Positions 24,338-32,676 of a stretch of 58,890 nucleotides of DNA are shown in pieces (position 1 is the first letter of the stretch; every line of letters starts with the position of its first letter). The position numbers were made by a program, and so were the translations under genes. Source of the DNA: a virus; IMG/VR virus record IMGVR_UViG_3300025000_000114, positions 1 to 58,890 of that record, one strand, 5' to 3'. The notes under the pieces were generated by a model. That model was not told the origin of the DNA and did not search any database. It saw nothing but the letters and a program-made list of their open reading frames with translations.

Positions 24338-24640
24338 TTAATCAACTCTTCTCCTCGGATAAATCCTATCTTTATCCTTACCATCCCAATCTGGAGATTT
24401 TAAAGAAACAAAATTCTCTCCTAAATTAACTCTAATGGCAAATCTCTGATCACATGTCGGACAATAATTTAAAACATGAATAAGTTCAGAATCAGTATCT
24501 TTTGTGATAATAGATTTTTCGGTAAATGTAGGATATTTAATTGCACATATTTAACAATTAAAAGTTACAGTTTGAAGTCGTTTTTGTGCTTTCTTATAGA
24601 GAGAATTACTTGGTTTTAGGATTGTATATAGTTTTCTCAT
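24338..24640 (-). pseudogene. Zinc-ribbon gene interrupted by an in-frame TAA
   Basis: A good ribosome site (AAGGGAGGAATTATTA) precedes ATG 24640. The frame stays open for 100 codons except for one TAA at 24553-24551. The stop falls inside the first zinc knuckle: the frame reads TFNC, stop, ICAIKYPT, then later YCPTCDQRF, so a CxxC has become C-stop-x-C. The protein would have been about 99 aa. A single base change is the simplest explanation; sequencing error or readthrough are alternatives. Confidence 0.65.
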
Positions 24641-24677
24641 TAATAATTCCTCCCTTATAACTATTCTTACCCCCTAC

Positions 24678-24962
24678 TCAATCCAAATCTCTTTCCTCGC
24701 TATTCTCAAGCAAATCCATCACAGCATCAAAATAATCAATAACATCCTCACTTGGCTCAATGTCCCATCCACGATCATAATAAACTTCACAATCATTATG
24801 ATTAAACTGTTCTCCACCAAAAATTGCTAATACACTAACCCTTCCACCATCAATTCCAAGTCTAGATGGGGTGTTGTATAGTTTAGCATTAAATTTAAAT
24901 CTACCAACTTCCCCTTTAACCCAATTAGAATTATTGTCAAATTTAGTAAAATATGCTTGCAT
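24678..24962 (-). CDS. Conserved hypothetical protein (94 aa)
   Basis: ATG at 24962 after TAAGGAGG. The pattern WVKGEVGRFKFNAKLY, then S-x-x-GIDGGRVSVLAIF and YYDRGWDIEPSED matches a small protein type common in Firmicute phages and plasmids (a DUF7678-like pattern by memory). Strand-rich, no catalytic residues. Function unknown. Confidence 0.6.
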   Translation of the reverse strand: MQAYFTKFDNNSNWVKGEVGRFKFNAKLYNTPSRLGIDGGRVSVLAIFGGEQFNHNDCEVYYDRGWDIEPSEDVIDYFDAVMDLLENSEERDLD

Positions 24963-24988
24963 TATGATTCCTCCTTAATTACTCACTC

Positions 24989-25231
24989 CTACTCCCCTCT
25001 ACCTCCTCCGCACTCATAAACAAAAATAAAATTAACATAATTTAAACTTATCTTTAAAACATTTTCCACAGATTCTTCTAATCCACAAATTTCACTGATA
25101 TAATTTTTAGCAGAATAATCTCTTTTTGCTCTAATTAAACATTTCGCAACTTCATCAGTGATAGTAAAAACAGAATCGAAATCATCATCATTTTGATTAC
25201 AAATGATGATACATTCAGGTTTTTGTTTCAA
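24989..25231 (-). CDS. Hypothetical protein (80 aa)
   Basis: Starts at TTG 25231 with AAGGAG 8 nt upstream, inside the 3' end of the preceding winged-helix gene (17-nt overlap). Acidic middle, glycine-rich end (YECGGGRGE). No recognised motif. Confidence 0.55.
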   Translation of the reverse strand: MKQKPECIIICNQNDDDFDSVFTITDEVAKCLIRAKRDYSAKNYISEICGLEESVENVLKISLNYVNFIFVYECGGGRGE

Positions 25232-25457
25232 TCATTTCAACTCCTTTGGATGTAATGTAGAATGAATTGGCATTCCTCTCTTTCCACCCTAGTTTAACCA
25301 TTCCAAGCATTAAAAGATGATTTAGATTATGTCTGACTCTCAAATGATTGATGTCAATTGCAAGAGATATATTCCTTACAGTTCTGCTGTTCATTGGATC
25401 AGTAAGATTTTCTGAAAATAAATGATGTAGAATATCTATCTCTAATTTTGATAGCAT
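25215..25457 (-). CDS. Winged helix-turn-helix regulator (80 aa)
   Basis: ATG at 25457 chosen because GAGGTGAAC is 8 nt upstream. The sequence SKLEIDILHHLFSE, then an HTH segment (NSRTVRNISLAIDINHLRVR), then LLMLGMVKLGW and SFYITSKGVEMIE forms a complete MarR/ArsR-like winged helix ending in the 'xYxLTxxG' wing typical of these proteins. It may regulate this small operon or the partition genes upstream of it on the same strand. Confidence 0.65.
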   Translation of the reverse strand: MLSKLEIDILHHLFSENLTDPMNSRTVRNISLAIDINHLRVRHNLNHLLMLGMVKLGWKERNANSFYITSKGVEMIETKT

Positions 25458-25691
25458 TTTAATTAGTTCACCTCGCTTTGTTTTAATAATGTGTGATAAT
25501 GTATCTGATTGTTCAACCATGCTTCATACTCCATCTTATTGATTGATAATTGTCCATTATGTTAGTCAATTTATGGGAAATCTTTGGACTTAAATGAAGT
25601 TGATTAATCAGACCTATACAATTACCCAAACATTATTTTATATGCTTTAATTTGATTTATTTTGTAAATTAATTTAAGATTAATAAAAGAA

Positions 25692-25713
25692 AAGCCCTGA
25701 TTTCTCAGGACTT
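25692..25713 (-). terminator. Terminator of the partition operon
   Basis: Minus-strand stem AAGTCCTGA (25713-25705) with TCAGGGCTT (25700-25692), loop GAAA, followed by TTCTTTTATT. Located right after the ParR-like gene. Confidence 0.8.
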
Positions 25714-25718
25714 AATAC

Positions 25719-25973
25719 TTAATCGTCAAACATATTAAAATTGATTTCTTTTACTGGTTTTGTTTTAGATCGCTCTTCCATTCTAATTTCATCTTTTTTA
25801 ACAAATACATCTATATAGATTTCCTCTTCATCCTCTAACATTACCTTATCTTCACCTTTAAAAAAATAATCATACAAAGCTCTTCTAATTACTTTGCTTC
25901 TCCTATTCTTAGGGATTGCATCAAGAAATGGTTTTAAGATTCTGTCGTCTCTAAAGTTTCTAATTTCCCCCAT
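25719..25973 (-). CDS. ParR-like partition adaptor (84 aa)
   Basis: ATG at 25973, overlapping the ParM-like gene by 40 nt. The N-terminus has the ribbon-helix-helix features of small DNA-binding adaptors (RKNRRSKVIRRALYDYFF-type helix after RNFRDDR). The C-terminus is acidic with KPVKEINFNMFDD, a tail that could contact the actin-like filament. It is called ParR from position behind the actin-like gene and size. It would bind the palindrome at 26841-26887 and link plasmid to filament. Confidence 0.7.
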   Translation of the reverse strand: MGEIRNFRDDRILKPFLDAIPKNRRSKVIRRALYDYFFKGEDKVMLEDEEEIYIDVFVKKDEIRMEERSKTKPVKEINFNMFDD

Positions 25974-26824
25974 GATAGATTCTTCACCAACTTTTCTGCC
26001 CCTCTTACATTTGAGAATTGACCTTTATGAAGTATTTTTTGAGGCCAATTAAGAAAATGATATATAGCAGACCCTCCTCCTCCAGTAACGATTATCTTGT
26101 CAATTTTCTTTAAATCATAAAAGGTTGATACATCTGCCTTGATTAATGTTGCAATGTCTGGGTAAAAATTCGCCAATGAGTCATAACCATCATATAAATC
26201 TACTTCATATATTTTTCTATCAGCACGTTTATAGATTTGCCACATTCCATTATTTGTAGTTTTGCAAAGTTCTCTAACTATTTCACCTCTGAGTAAATAA
26301 ATTAGATTTACAGTACCCATTCCTACATCAACGATTAAAGTAACATTAGGAATTTCTTCTTTAGTTTTGCCCTCATCATCAAGAAAATAATCCATTGACG
26401 CACAATATCCCTGTGGGAGACTTTTTATAAGTGTCGGTTTAAAGTTATGAATATGCTCAATATCCCCAATTTTATAATTAATATCCATATCATGAGAAAA
26501 CATATCAATAATTGATTTTTTTTCACTAAAATAAGATTCAAATGGAAAAAGAAATACTACTTTGTCTTCATTTTTATAGTTACATAAGGTATATTTAGTA
26601 AGAATTTTGAATGTTGATTGCTCTGTTTTAATTCCTTCAAGTGAATAATCTTGAGCATACCCATGTAAAATTGCATCTTCTCCAATGTAATGATTATCAA
26701 TAACCCACATTTTCTTTTCAGTAAAAGAATCTTGATATTTCCCTATGACAGAAAGAATCTTTAATTCCCTGCCTTTTGAATTTAACGCCTTCACATATGA
26801 ATTACCACAGTCCAAAAACAGCAT
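25934..26824 (-). CDS. parM: ParM/StbA-type actin-like partition ATPase
   Basis: About 296 residues. I chose ATG at 26824, 6 nt after AAAGGAGGAG. Actin-fold signatures: phosphate 1 loop FLDCGNSYVKAL (3-14), phosphate 2 TLIVDVGMGTVNLIYL, and adenosine motif KIIVTGGGGSAIYHFL near the C-terminus. This order is typical of ParM/AlfA/Alp proteins, which polymerise to push plasmid copies apart. It implies that the element is a plasmid or at least maintained as one. Confidence 0.85.
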   Translation of the reverse strand: MLFLDCGNSYVKALNSKGRELKILSVIGKYQDSFTEKKMWVIDNHYIGEDAILHGYAQDYSLEGIKTEQSTFKILTKYTLCNYKNEDKVVFLFPFESYFSEKKSIIDMFSHDMDINYKIGDIEHIHNFKPTLIKSLPQGYCASMDYFLDDEGKTKEEIPNVTLIVDVGMGTVNLIYLLRGEIVRELCKTTNNGMWQIYKRADRKIYEVDLYDGYDSLANFYPDIATLIKADVSTFYDLKKIDKIIVTGGGGSAIYHFLNWPQKILHKGQFSNVRGAEKLVKNLSWGKLETLETTES

Positions 26825-26840
26825 ATTTACTCCTCCTTTG

Positions 26841-26887
26841 ATTTGTAATACAATTGTAAGACATTGTCTTACAATTGTATTACAAAT
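26841..26887. promoter_or_regulatory. 47-bp palindrome at the parM promoter (operator/centromere candidate)
   Basis: Two perfect 23-nt arms around one central base, each containing TTGTAATACAATTG and GTAAGACA. It lies between the parM ribosome site and a candidate minus-strand promoter (TTGTAT, 17 bp, TACAAT), whose -10 falls in the palindrome. ParR-type binding here would both repress the operon and mark the centromere. Confidence 0.7.
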
Positions 26888-26908
26888 TTTATGAAAATAC
26901 AAGAGGTT

Positions 26909-28414
26909 TTATGATTCTAATAAATTATCATAATATTTCCAACCAAGAGGTACTCCTGTTTCGGGATGCAATCCGCAATACTTTGCTTTATTTCTGCAAC
27001 ATAGAGATATACCTGAATGAAAAATATTATATTTTAATCCAGCCTCTGTTTGAGAATTAAATATTTCTCCAGTAGTAGTGCATATTATTTTACTAAAAAC
27101 TCTTTTGCTTTTATATCCACTTTTTCTAGTCTCTTCTTTTGGGTCGTAATCACACCAACCTAGCTCAGTTCCCTGCTTAAGATATTTTATAACCGTTGAT
27201 CTACATTTTTTTATTATACTTGATATTTTTAATGTGTTTTTAATATCATTCCACATATTACAAATAGTTTTTACAATGCTTTTACAAGCATATTCATAAC
27301 ATTTTAACCAGTCTATATCACTTTCTGAAAAATTTAAAAGTTTTGGCAAATCTGATTTCATAATACTGTTTTTAATCCAATTCATATTTGAATATCGACA
27401 ATCTAAGACTATGTAATTATTAATATTATTGTTTCTAGCTAATTGTTCTTTTACTTTGTCATTCTCTTGGACTTCATTTAATCTCATTCTCCATGTACTA
27501 TTAGTTTCTTCATAATGTTGAATTCCTTGACACTCACAAATAATTTCATCAATTTTATTTATGTAAAAGTCATATTTATAATTATCGCACCATTTGAAAG
27601 TTTTTTCAGATAATTGTGTATTAAAATCATTGCCTAATAATTGTTCAAATACATTAAATAAAAATTTCTCAGGAAAACTTATACCGTCCCCACAACATTC
27701 ACATCCAAATCCTTTTTTCCACAATTTATCCAAACTCTTTTGTTTCTCATGTCCACAATCTGGACATTTCATTGGAATTTTTTTATTTGAACCAACTGAA
27801 TATTTATAAGCATCTTCTTTATTAACTAAAAATTTAATAAGTTCTTGATGCGTAACTGAAATTGTATTACACATAATACAATCAAGACTTATGGTAGATC
27901 CTTTTTTTATTGTTGTATAAGTAAAACGAGCAATACTTTTTAATTCGGATTTATGTTCTGGATGATCTAAGCATTTAAACCAGTAGCCCTTATTATTAAA
28001 ACCTACCGAACCATAACTTACATATTTAGGACTTATTATATTGCCATTTTCGTCAATATTTAAACTATAATCCCAACGTGATAATATCCAATCAGCCAAT
28101 TCTTTAGAGAGATGGGTATAGCACCACTCATAAAAAGAAATATAATTTTTGTGTCCAGTTTGAGAACATTTATGACAATAATATCTTCCATCTTCTTTTA
28201 CATATTTCTTGTAATTAAGCCATTTCATAGGTTTTAAATATTCTTTACATCCATCACATTGAACGTCAACTATAGCACTAGATGCATGTGTTAAATCTTC
28301 TACTTTTACTTTAAATTCCTCTCCAAGTTTAGTAAAGGCAAATCCTTTATCTATGTACCACTTTTTACTACTAAAATGCCACTTCATTATTACCTCTTTA
28401 GTTATTAATCCCAC
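26909..28414 (-). CDS. Homing-type nuclease, paralog of the gene at 13984
   Basis: A 501-residue protein starting with GTG 28414 after GAGGAGG. It shares the MGLITKEV start, the paired-cysteine domains (CDGCKEY/CHKCSQ, CLDHPEH/CIMC, CPDCG/CECCG) and the nuclease core YDFYINKIDEIICECQGIQHYEE ... VKEQL ... YIVLDCR with the gene at 13984. It has one C-terminal NUMOD1-like module (ICTTTGEIFNSQTEAG...) instead of two. Likely a selfish endonuclease inserted between the partition and replication loci. Confidence 0.75.
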   Translation of the reverse strand: MGLITKEVIMKWHFSSKKWYIDKGFAFTKLGEEFKVKVEDLTHASSAIVDVQCDGCKEYLKPMKWLNYKKYVKEDGRYYCHKCSQTGHKNYISFYEWCYTHLSKELADWILSRWDYSLNIDENGNIISPKYVSYGSVGFNNKGYWFKCLDHPEHKSELKSIARFTYTTIKKGSTISLDCIMCNTISVTHQELIKFLVNKEDAYKYSVGSNKKIPMKCPDCGHEKQKSLDKLWKKGFGCECCGDGISFPEKFLFNVFEQLLGNDFNTQLSEKTFKWCDNYKYDFYINKIDEIICECQGIQHYEETNSTWRMRLNEVQENDKVKEQLARNNNINNYIVLDCRYSNMNWIKNSIMKSDLPKLLNFSESDIDWLKCYEYACKSIVKTICNMWNDIKNTLKISSIIKKCRSTVIKYLKQGTELGWCDYDPKEETRKSGYKSKRVFSKIICTTTGEIFNSQTEAGLKYNIFHSGISLCCRNKAKYCGLHPETGVPLGWKYYDNLLES

Positions 28415-28556
28415 AATCTAATCCTCCTCTTTCTATAAATTATTATATTTCTCCCTACTTAATATTATAGCATAAATAGTAAATCATGTCAACATATATT
28501 TATTTTATAATTTAATAATTTTCTCTATCCCTTTCAGTGTTGTCCGGCCCAAACAC

Positions 28557-28595
28557 TTATCAACATGTGTATAAAATTTTAGAAACTTATACACA
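28557..28595. promoter_or_regulatory. DnaA-box cluster, candidate replication origin
   Basis: Three 9-mers in 39 bp: TTATCAACA (28557-28565), TGTGTATAA (28566-28574, the reverse of TTATACACA) and TTATACACA (28587-28595). They resemble the DnaA box TTATCCACA with one or two changes, and the last two form an inverted pair. AT-rich DNA adjoins on the left and the initiator gene lies 230 nt to the right. Confidence 0.6.
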
Positions 28596-28677
28596 GCCTT
28601 GTCGATTTGTAGTATAATGTATTAACATGTCCAACCCATATTAATGTTAATTTTTAGCAAAAGAATAATAGCAAAAA

Positions 28678-28717
28678 CTCCTTGAAGTGCTAGTTTGGTC
28701 GCGAACACTTCAAGGAG
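28678..28717. repeat. 12-bp inverted repeat in the rep leader
   Basis: CTCCTTGAAGTG (28678-28689) and CACTTCAAGGAG (28706-28717) match perfectly around a 16-nt loop. It lies in the untranslated leader of the initiator gene. It may be an RNA hairpin or a binding site for the initiator. Confidence 0.6.
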
Positions 28718-28763
28718 CCACAGCAGAGGTTGTTTTCGTTTGTATTTTTATTATAACAAAAAG

Positions 28764-28818
28764 AAAACCTTCTGTCTAGTGTGTTTTTGTTGTTGGCAAA
28801 ACATGGAGAGAAGGTTTT
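28764..28818 (+). promoter_or_regulatory. Inverted repeat that can mask the rep ribosome site
   Basis: AAAACCTTCT (28764-28773) is the exact complement of AGAAGGTTTT (28809-28818), which contains the Shine-Dalgarno sequence of the gene starting at 28823. If paired, the ribosome site would be closed, an arrangement known from translational control of plasmid initiators. Confidence 0.5.
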
Positions 28819-28822
28819 TATT

Positions 28823-29752
28823 ATGAATATGATTAGAGATCCAAAGAAGTTAAGAAGAGTTCCAATCAAAGAAGAATTAGTTGAAATTACAGGTGATTAC
28901 ATTAAGGCAGTTATTTTGCAACAATTTATTTACTGGTCAGAAAGAACCAAAGATTATGACCAATTTGTTTTAGAAGAAAAGTTTCAGGCCGAAAGGTGTG
29001 GATATGAATACAAGGCAGAATTGAAAAACGGATGGATATTTAAGAGTTCTGAACAACTATCAGAAGAAACTATGCTTAGATTAAAACATACCGCAATGCG
29101 TACACATATTAAGGTATTAGTGGATAAGGGTTTTCTATCTGAGAGAACTAATCCTCTTGATAAACGGGATAGAACCATACAATATCGTGTGAACATTTTA
29201 GCAATACAACTTGATCTACTAGAACATAACTATGTCTTAGATGGATATTCTAGTCCAATTAATTTTGAAACTCTTATGGAAGTTATCCACAAGAAAAAGC
29301 AATCTCGGAATGCGGAAATGCAAACATCATTAAATGGAAATGCTTCATCAGAATGTGAGATTGCACAGCCGGAAAACAATAATGGCATAGAATATGGGGT
29401 TGAAGACATAATTGCATTCTCGGAAAACGGAAATGCATCTCCGCAAATATGCAATGCAACTAGCGAAAACATGCAAGCATTACCAGAGACTACTTACAGA
29501 GATATATATCTTATTGATATTAATCGCGTGTGGGAAGAGGTTGTGGATAACTTGAGAAAGAAATTGTCTCCTGCTTCTCTGTCTGCTTGGATATTACCCA
29601 TCATACCAGAAATACAGGAGACAAAGTTAATACTTAATTGTTCAAGTCAATTTGCTGTGGATTGGATAGAGGGAAAATATCTTAGTATGATTGTTAATTG
29701 TTTGCCTGAAAATAGTGGAATTAAGGATGTTGTTGTATGTGAAAGTTCTTAA
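28823..29752 (+). CDS. Replication initiator with DnaA domain-I-like C-terminus
   Basis: A 309-residue protein. I chose ATG at 28823 with GAGAGAAGG upstream. Residues 1-150 look like the winged-helix N-terminus of Firmicute phage/plasmid initiators (KRVPIKEELVEITGDYIKAVILQQFIYWS; RTHIKVLVDKGFL). A polar linker follows. The last 80 residues (VWEEVVDNLRKKLSPASLSAWI, then LNCSSQFAVDWIEGKYLSMI) match DnaA domain I, which in host DnaA recruits helicase and partners. With DnaA boxes just upstream, it probably opens the origin and loads the element's own DnaB-like helicase. Confidence 0.75.
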   Translation: MNMIRDPKKLRRVPIKEELVEITGDYIKAVILQQFIYWSERTKDYDQFVLEEKFQAERCGYEYKAELKNGWIFKSSEQLSEETMLRLKHTAMRTHIKVLVDKGFLSERTNPLDKRDRTIQYRVNILAIQLDLLEHNYVLDGYSSPINFETLMEVIHKKKQSRNAEMQTSLNGNASSECEIAQPENNNGIEYGVEDIIAFSENGNASPQICNATSENMQALPETTYRDIYLIDINRVWEEVVDNLRKKLSPASLSAWILPIIPEIQETKLILNCSSQFAVDWIEGKYLSMIVNCLPENSGIKDVVVCESS

Positions 29753-29844
29753 AGGTTTTTCAGGAGAAAATGATTGGTAAATATTTATGGTTTTATTTGT
29801 ATTAATTTAGTAGTATTATGTAGCAAAAAGAAAGTTAGTGCAGA

Positions 29845-30627
29845 ATGTTCGACTATGAACAAGAATCAGAAATTGAGAAAATGCTTAAAGATGAAATCAG
29901 AGAGCAAAAGCGAACTGGCAATGGAATTCATGGTCGAGCATTAAGATTAAGAAAACACGAAACAGTTAGAACCCCTTCAGAATCTTTAGTAGGAATAGAA
30001 AGATTGAAAATTTATGCACCTTCTGTAATTCACTCAACAACGATTGGAGAAATGAAAATGACTGAACTTCTAGAAAAGATTAAATTAGGTGAAATTCCAT
30101 CTAAGTCAGAATTTGAAGCATTAGATTTTGAGAGTAATCAAAAAGCTTTAGCTGAATTGAGAAGATTACACACTAATCATGAAATTATGAAAAGTTGGAA
30201 ATGTTCGTCTACATCTCTTAGTAATTTCTTCGCAGAAATGCAAGTTGCAAAAATTAAAGGTGGAGAAATATTGATTGGAAAGTCTGCTGTTGATTTTTTA
30301 AATAAAGGAAGAATTACAAGAGGATTGCCTAAAATTGGTGAAGATAGTAATCAGGAGAAAATTAAAAGGCCATATAATAGGGTCGCTCCTATAGATAATT
30401 CTAAAGAAATTCTGAGTGAAAATATTATTCCCACTCAGAATGTAGATTCAATTTTTATTAATCAAAAAGAAACCATAATTGAGAATAACTATTTAATCAA
30501 TGTTAATAGAAAATTTAATACTAGGAACTTGGCTTCTTTTTTGGAAAGGTTAACTCTATTTCTCAGTGAAGAGAATCAGGAATTTTTAGTTGAAATTAGA
30601 GTTATTGAGGTTGGGAGTAAAAGGTAG
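29845..30627 (+). CDS. Hypothetical protein downstream of the initiator (260 aa)
   Basis: ATG at 29845 with only a weak AAGAAAG upstream. Basic, helical protein. A middle part (LLEKIKLGEIPSKSEFEAL ... ELRRLHTNHEIMKSWK) suggests several helices, and a basic linker follows (KIKRPYNRVAP). It follows the initiator on the same strand and may share its transcript, so a role in replication or copy control is possible. No recognised family. Confidence 0.6.
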   Translation: MFDYEQESEIEKMLKDEIREQKRTGNGIHGRALRLRKHETVRTPSESLVGIERLKIYAPSVIHSTTIGEMKMTELLEKIKLGEIPSKSEFEALDFESNQKALAELRRLHTNHEIMKSWKCSSTSLSNFFAEMQVAKIKGGEILIGKSAVDFLNKGRITRGLPKIGEDSNQEKIKRPYNRVAPIDNSKEILSENIIPTQNVDSIFINQKETIIENNYLINVNRKFNTRNLASFLERLTLFLSEENQEFLVEIRVIEVGSKR

Positions 30628-30634
30628 GTTATTA

Positions 30635-31123
30635 TCAACCCTTAATTATATCAATAAAGAACTCACCTTTGTCAAATAATCCCTGTTTTCTTCCAACCAA
30701 TATATTTTCACCATCTGTTGCTACCATACCACATCCACAATGACAAGTTGGAGCAATATCTTCAAACATTACTAAATCCTCAGCAATAACATTTGAACAG
30801 TTCTTCTTGATAATATTCCAAAATATATCTAATACTTCTGATTTTGCTTCATCAATTGTTGTTACAGCACCTTTAATTACTTTGCATTTAACATTTTGAT
30901 TCTCTTTTACTTTTTTACCTGCATAATATCGAATTATATATGCAGTAATAGGTTCTCTGCTTTCACATATAGGACATCTTTTATTATTTTGTGTGAAATC
31001 ATAAGGCGTAGTCATATAAGCAGGATGTGATTTATTTTCTGAACAATTGAGCCATATCAATACATCCTTTGCATCATGAGCTATTTCTTTAGGACTTCCA
31101 CCAATTTGTTTAATCTTTGCCAT
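30635..31123 (-). CDS. Hypothetical protein with treble-clef zinc domain (162 aa)
   Basis: ATG at 31123 chosen over an upstream in-frame codon because AAGGAAT is correctly spaced. The N-terminal half (VLIWLNCSENKSHPAYMT ... KRCPICES) has the W-x-C-x(n)-H-P ... CPxC pattern of small treble-clef domains also seen in the two large homing-type nucleases here. The C-terminal half has a second Cys/His group (PTCHCGCGM). Function unknown. Confidence 0.6.
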   Translation of the reverse strand: MAKIKQIGGSPKEIAHDAKDVLIWLNCSENKSHPAYMTTPYDFTQNNKRCPICESREPITAYIIRYYAGKKVKENQNVKCKVIKGAVTTIDEAKSEVLDIFWNIIKKNCSNVIAEDLVMFEDIAPTCHCGCGMVATDGENILVGRKQGLFDKGEFFIDIIKG

Positions 31124-31211
31124 TTTTATAATTCCTTCTTTCAATTGTTTTATTTAATCTAATATTGTAGTCTATTGGGCGTTTAAATTTCATATTAATA
31201 TTTCCCTTTTA

Positions 31212-31487
31212 TCACCCACATTTAGGACAAATCAAAATTTTCTCAATTACAGGTGTTCCAAAGTGTTCATTCCTATTTTCATCCCTTTGTTCTAACTCGC
31301 TTCTGCAAACCTCGCATAGTCCTTCTAATTCGCAATATTCTTCATTTTTATCTGACATAATTGATAACAAACTTTTAAAATCTATAATATCACTTGTCAT
31401 TCTCAATCCATTGCAACATTGAAGAAATTCTGGACTTTCAATTGGAAAATTTAAAATATCTTCTAGATCAATATTTGTGTTTATCAT
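31212..31487 (-). CDS. Small zinc-binding protein (91 aa)
   Basis: ATG at 31487 after AGGAGAC. C-terminal CEVCRSELEQRD and ILICPKCG supply two CxxC pairs about 20 residues apart, a zinc ribbon. The N-terminal half is acidic. Its last residues are the second knuckle itself, so the domain ends the protein. Confidence 0.6.
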   Translation of the reverse strand: MINTNIDLEDILNFPIESPEFLQCCNGLRMTSDIIDFKSLLSIMSDKNEEYCELEGLCEVCRSELEQRDENRNEHFGTPVIEKILICPKCG

Positions 31488-31523
31488 ATGGTTGTCTCCT
31501 TTATCTTATGTTTTGTTTCATAT

Positions 31524-32105
31524 TTACAATAATTTATTTGCTATATCTGTCCAATTCAATGCTCTTTCGCCTTGCCAGTTCTCATTCCAGCTTTTAATCA
31601 CACCAAAGCATATTCTACGTTCTACTGTTGTGACAGATTTTAAATTTGATTCAACATCATCTATAAATACATTGCCCTTGCCTACTGCATTTAATAGACT
31701 CTTATCCATTTTACAATTTTTATTTACAAGAAACATTGCTTCTGTAATAAAAGGAAGATTCGTATCAACCCACATTGTTTTATATTTTATATTAGAAAAC
31801 GAACCAATACTTATTAAGATAATTTCATATTTTTTATTTAATTCTCTTAAAACTACATATGTATTATGATTAATAAATTTAAGATTATTAAAGAAATCTC
31901 TTTTGCCAAATATCTCTTCTACTTCTTTAACTCCTTTGAGTAAAGGCAATTCATCTGCAAAATCCCATTTATTCACGTTCTGCCATATTGGAGGAATATA
32001 ATCAGGGTGATCTTTATAGATTTCTGAATATGTAGTACAAAATGCTTCAGTAGAAGAGGTTATGGTATTATCTATGTCACAGAATAATCGAGGTCTACTA
32101 ATCAT
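31524..32105 (-). CDS. 5'(3')-deoxyribonucleotidase-like HAD phosphatase
   Basis: About 193 residues. I chose ATG at 32105 with TTGGAG upstream. Motif I is FCDIDNTIT (nucleophile and acid aspartates), the cap region contains KWDFAD, motif II is IILISIGS, and the C-terminal motif is VFIDDVESN. This is the NT5C-type HAD nucleotidase found in phages and Bacillota, which removes phosphate from deoxynucleoside monophosphates. It overlaps the kinase gene by 8 nt. Together they would tune nucleotide pools. Confidence 0.8.
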   Translation of the reverse strand: MISRPRLFCDIDNTITSSTEAFCTTYSEIYKDHPDYIPPIWQNVNKWDFADELPLLKGVKEVEEIFGKRDFFNNLKFINHNTYVVLRELNKKYEIILISIGSFSNIKYKTMWVDTNLPFITEAMFLVNKNCKMDKSLLNAVGKGNVFIDDVESNLKSVTTVERRICFGVIKSWNENWQGERALNWTDIANKLL

Positions 32106-32676
32106 TATTTTCTCCAATCTTTTTTAAAATATATTTCACACATTCATCAAAATCATAATTTTTAACAATATAATCAACTTCTTGATTAACTATATCAAAT
32201 GTAAATTGTTCTTCATCATCTAATTTACGCCTATTCCATTCTATTTGATCAAATCCATCCCTATTAATTGCTCTTTGTTTTCTAGTTGGTTCATTTACAT
32301 CAATGAAAAATGATACAATGTTGTCTTTGAAATGTTTCTTGAGTTCTATTAACCCTAAAATATCTAGAACAACTATGTAATTATGTTTTGATAAATTAAT
32401 GCTTTCGCAATGTAAGCCGTAATACCAAACATCTGGCACATTATTCACAAGTGTATTATATTTTCTACATTCAATAAATTCTTCTTGTGCAATCATATCT
32501 TCAAATTGTTTTCTTGAAATGAAATGATATGGATTATTTTCTGATTCTAATGGTCGCATGGGGCGTGATGTATGAGATATCACCATTTCATAATTGTAAT
32601 TATCTGATATGTACTTAGATAAACTATCCTTTCCTGAACTGCTGAATCCTGCGAGAACCACTACTTTATTTTTCAA
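32098..32676 (-). CDS. Guanylate kinase-like nucleotide kinase
   Basis: A 192-residue protein directly after thyX (1-nt gap). Walker A is VVVLAGFSSSGKDSLSKYI (5-23). Then comes HTSRPMRPLESENNPYHFIS, the GMP-binding loop typical of guanylate kinase (TSRPxRxxExxGxxYHFxS), and VVLDILGL for the centre. The LID arginine region (NEPTRKQRAINRDG) is present. It would phosphorylate GMP/dGMP or a related monophosphate for DNA synthesis. Acceptor specificity cannot be read from the sequence. Confidence 0.8.
   Translation of the reverse strand: MKNKVVVLAGFSSSGKDSLSKYISDNYNYEMVISHTSRPMRPLESENNPYHFISRKQFEDMIAQEEFIECRKYNTLVNNVPDVWYYGLHCESINLSKHNYIVVLDILGLIELKKHFKDNIVSFFIDVNEPTRKQRAINRDGFDQIEWNRRKLDDEEQFTFDIVNQEVDYIVKNYDFDECVKYILKKIGENND

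Noticed and set aside
31394-31869. Plus-strand frames of 67 and 130 codons
   Set aside because: Reverse complements of the zinc-binding and nucleotidase genes, without ribosome sites; shadows.
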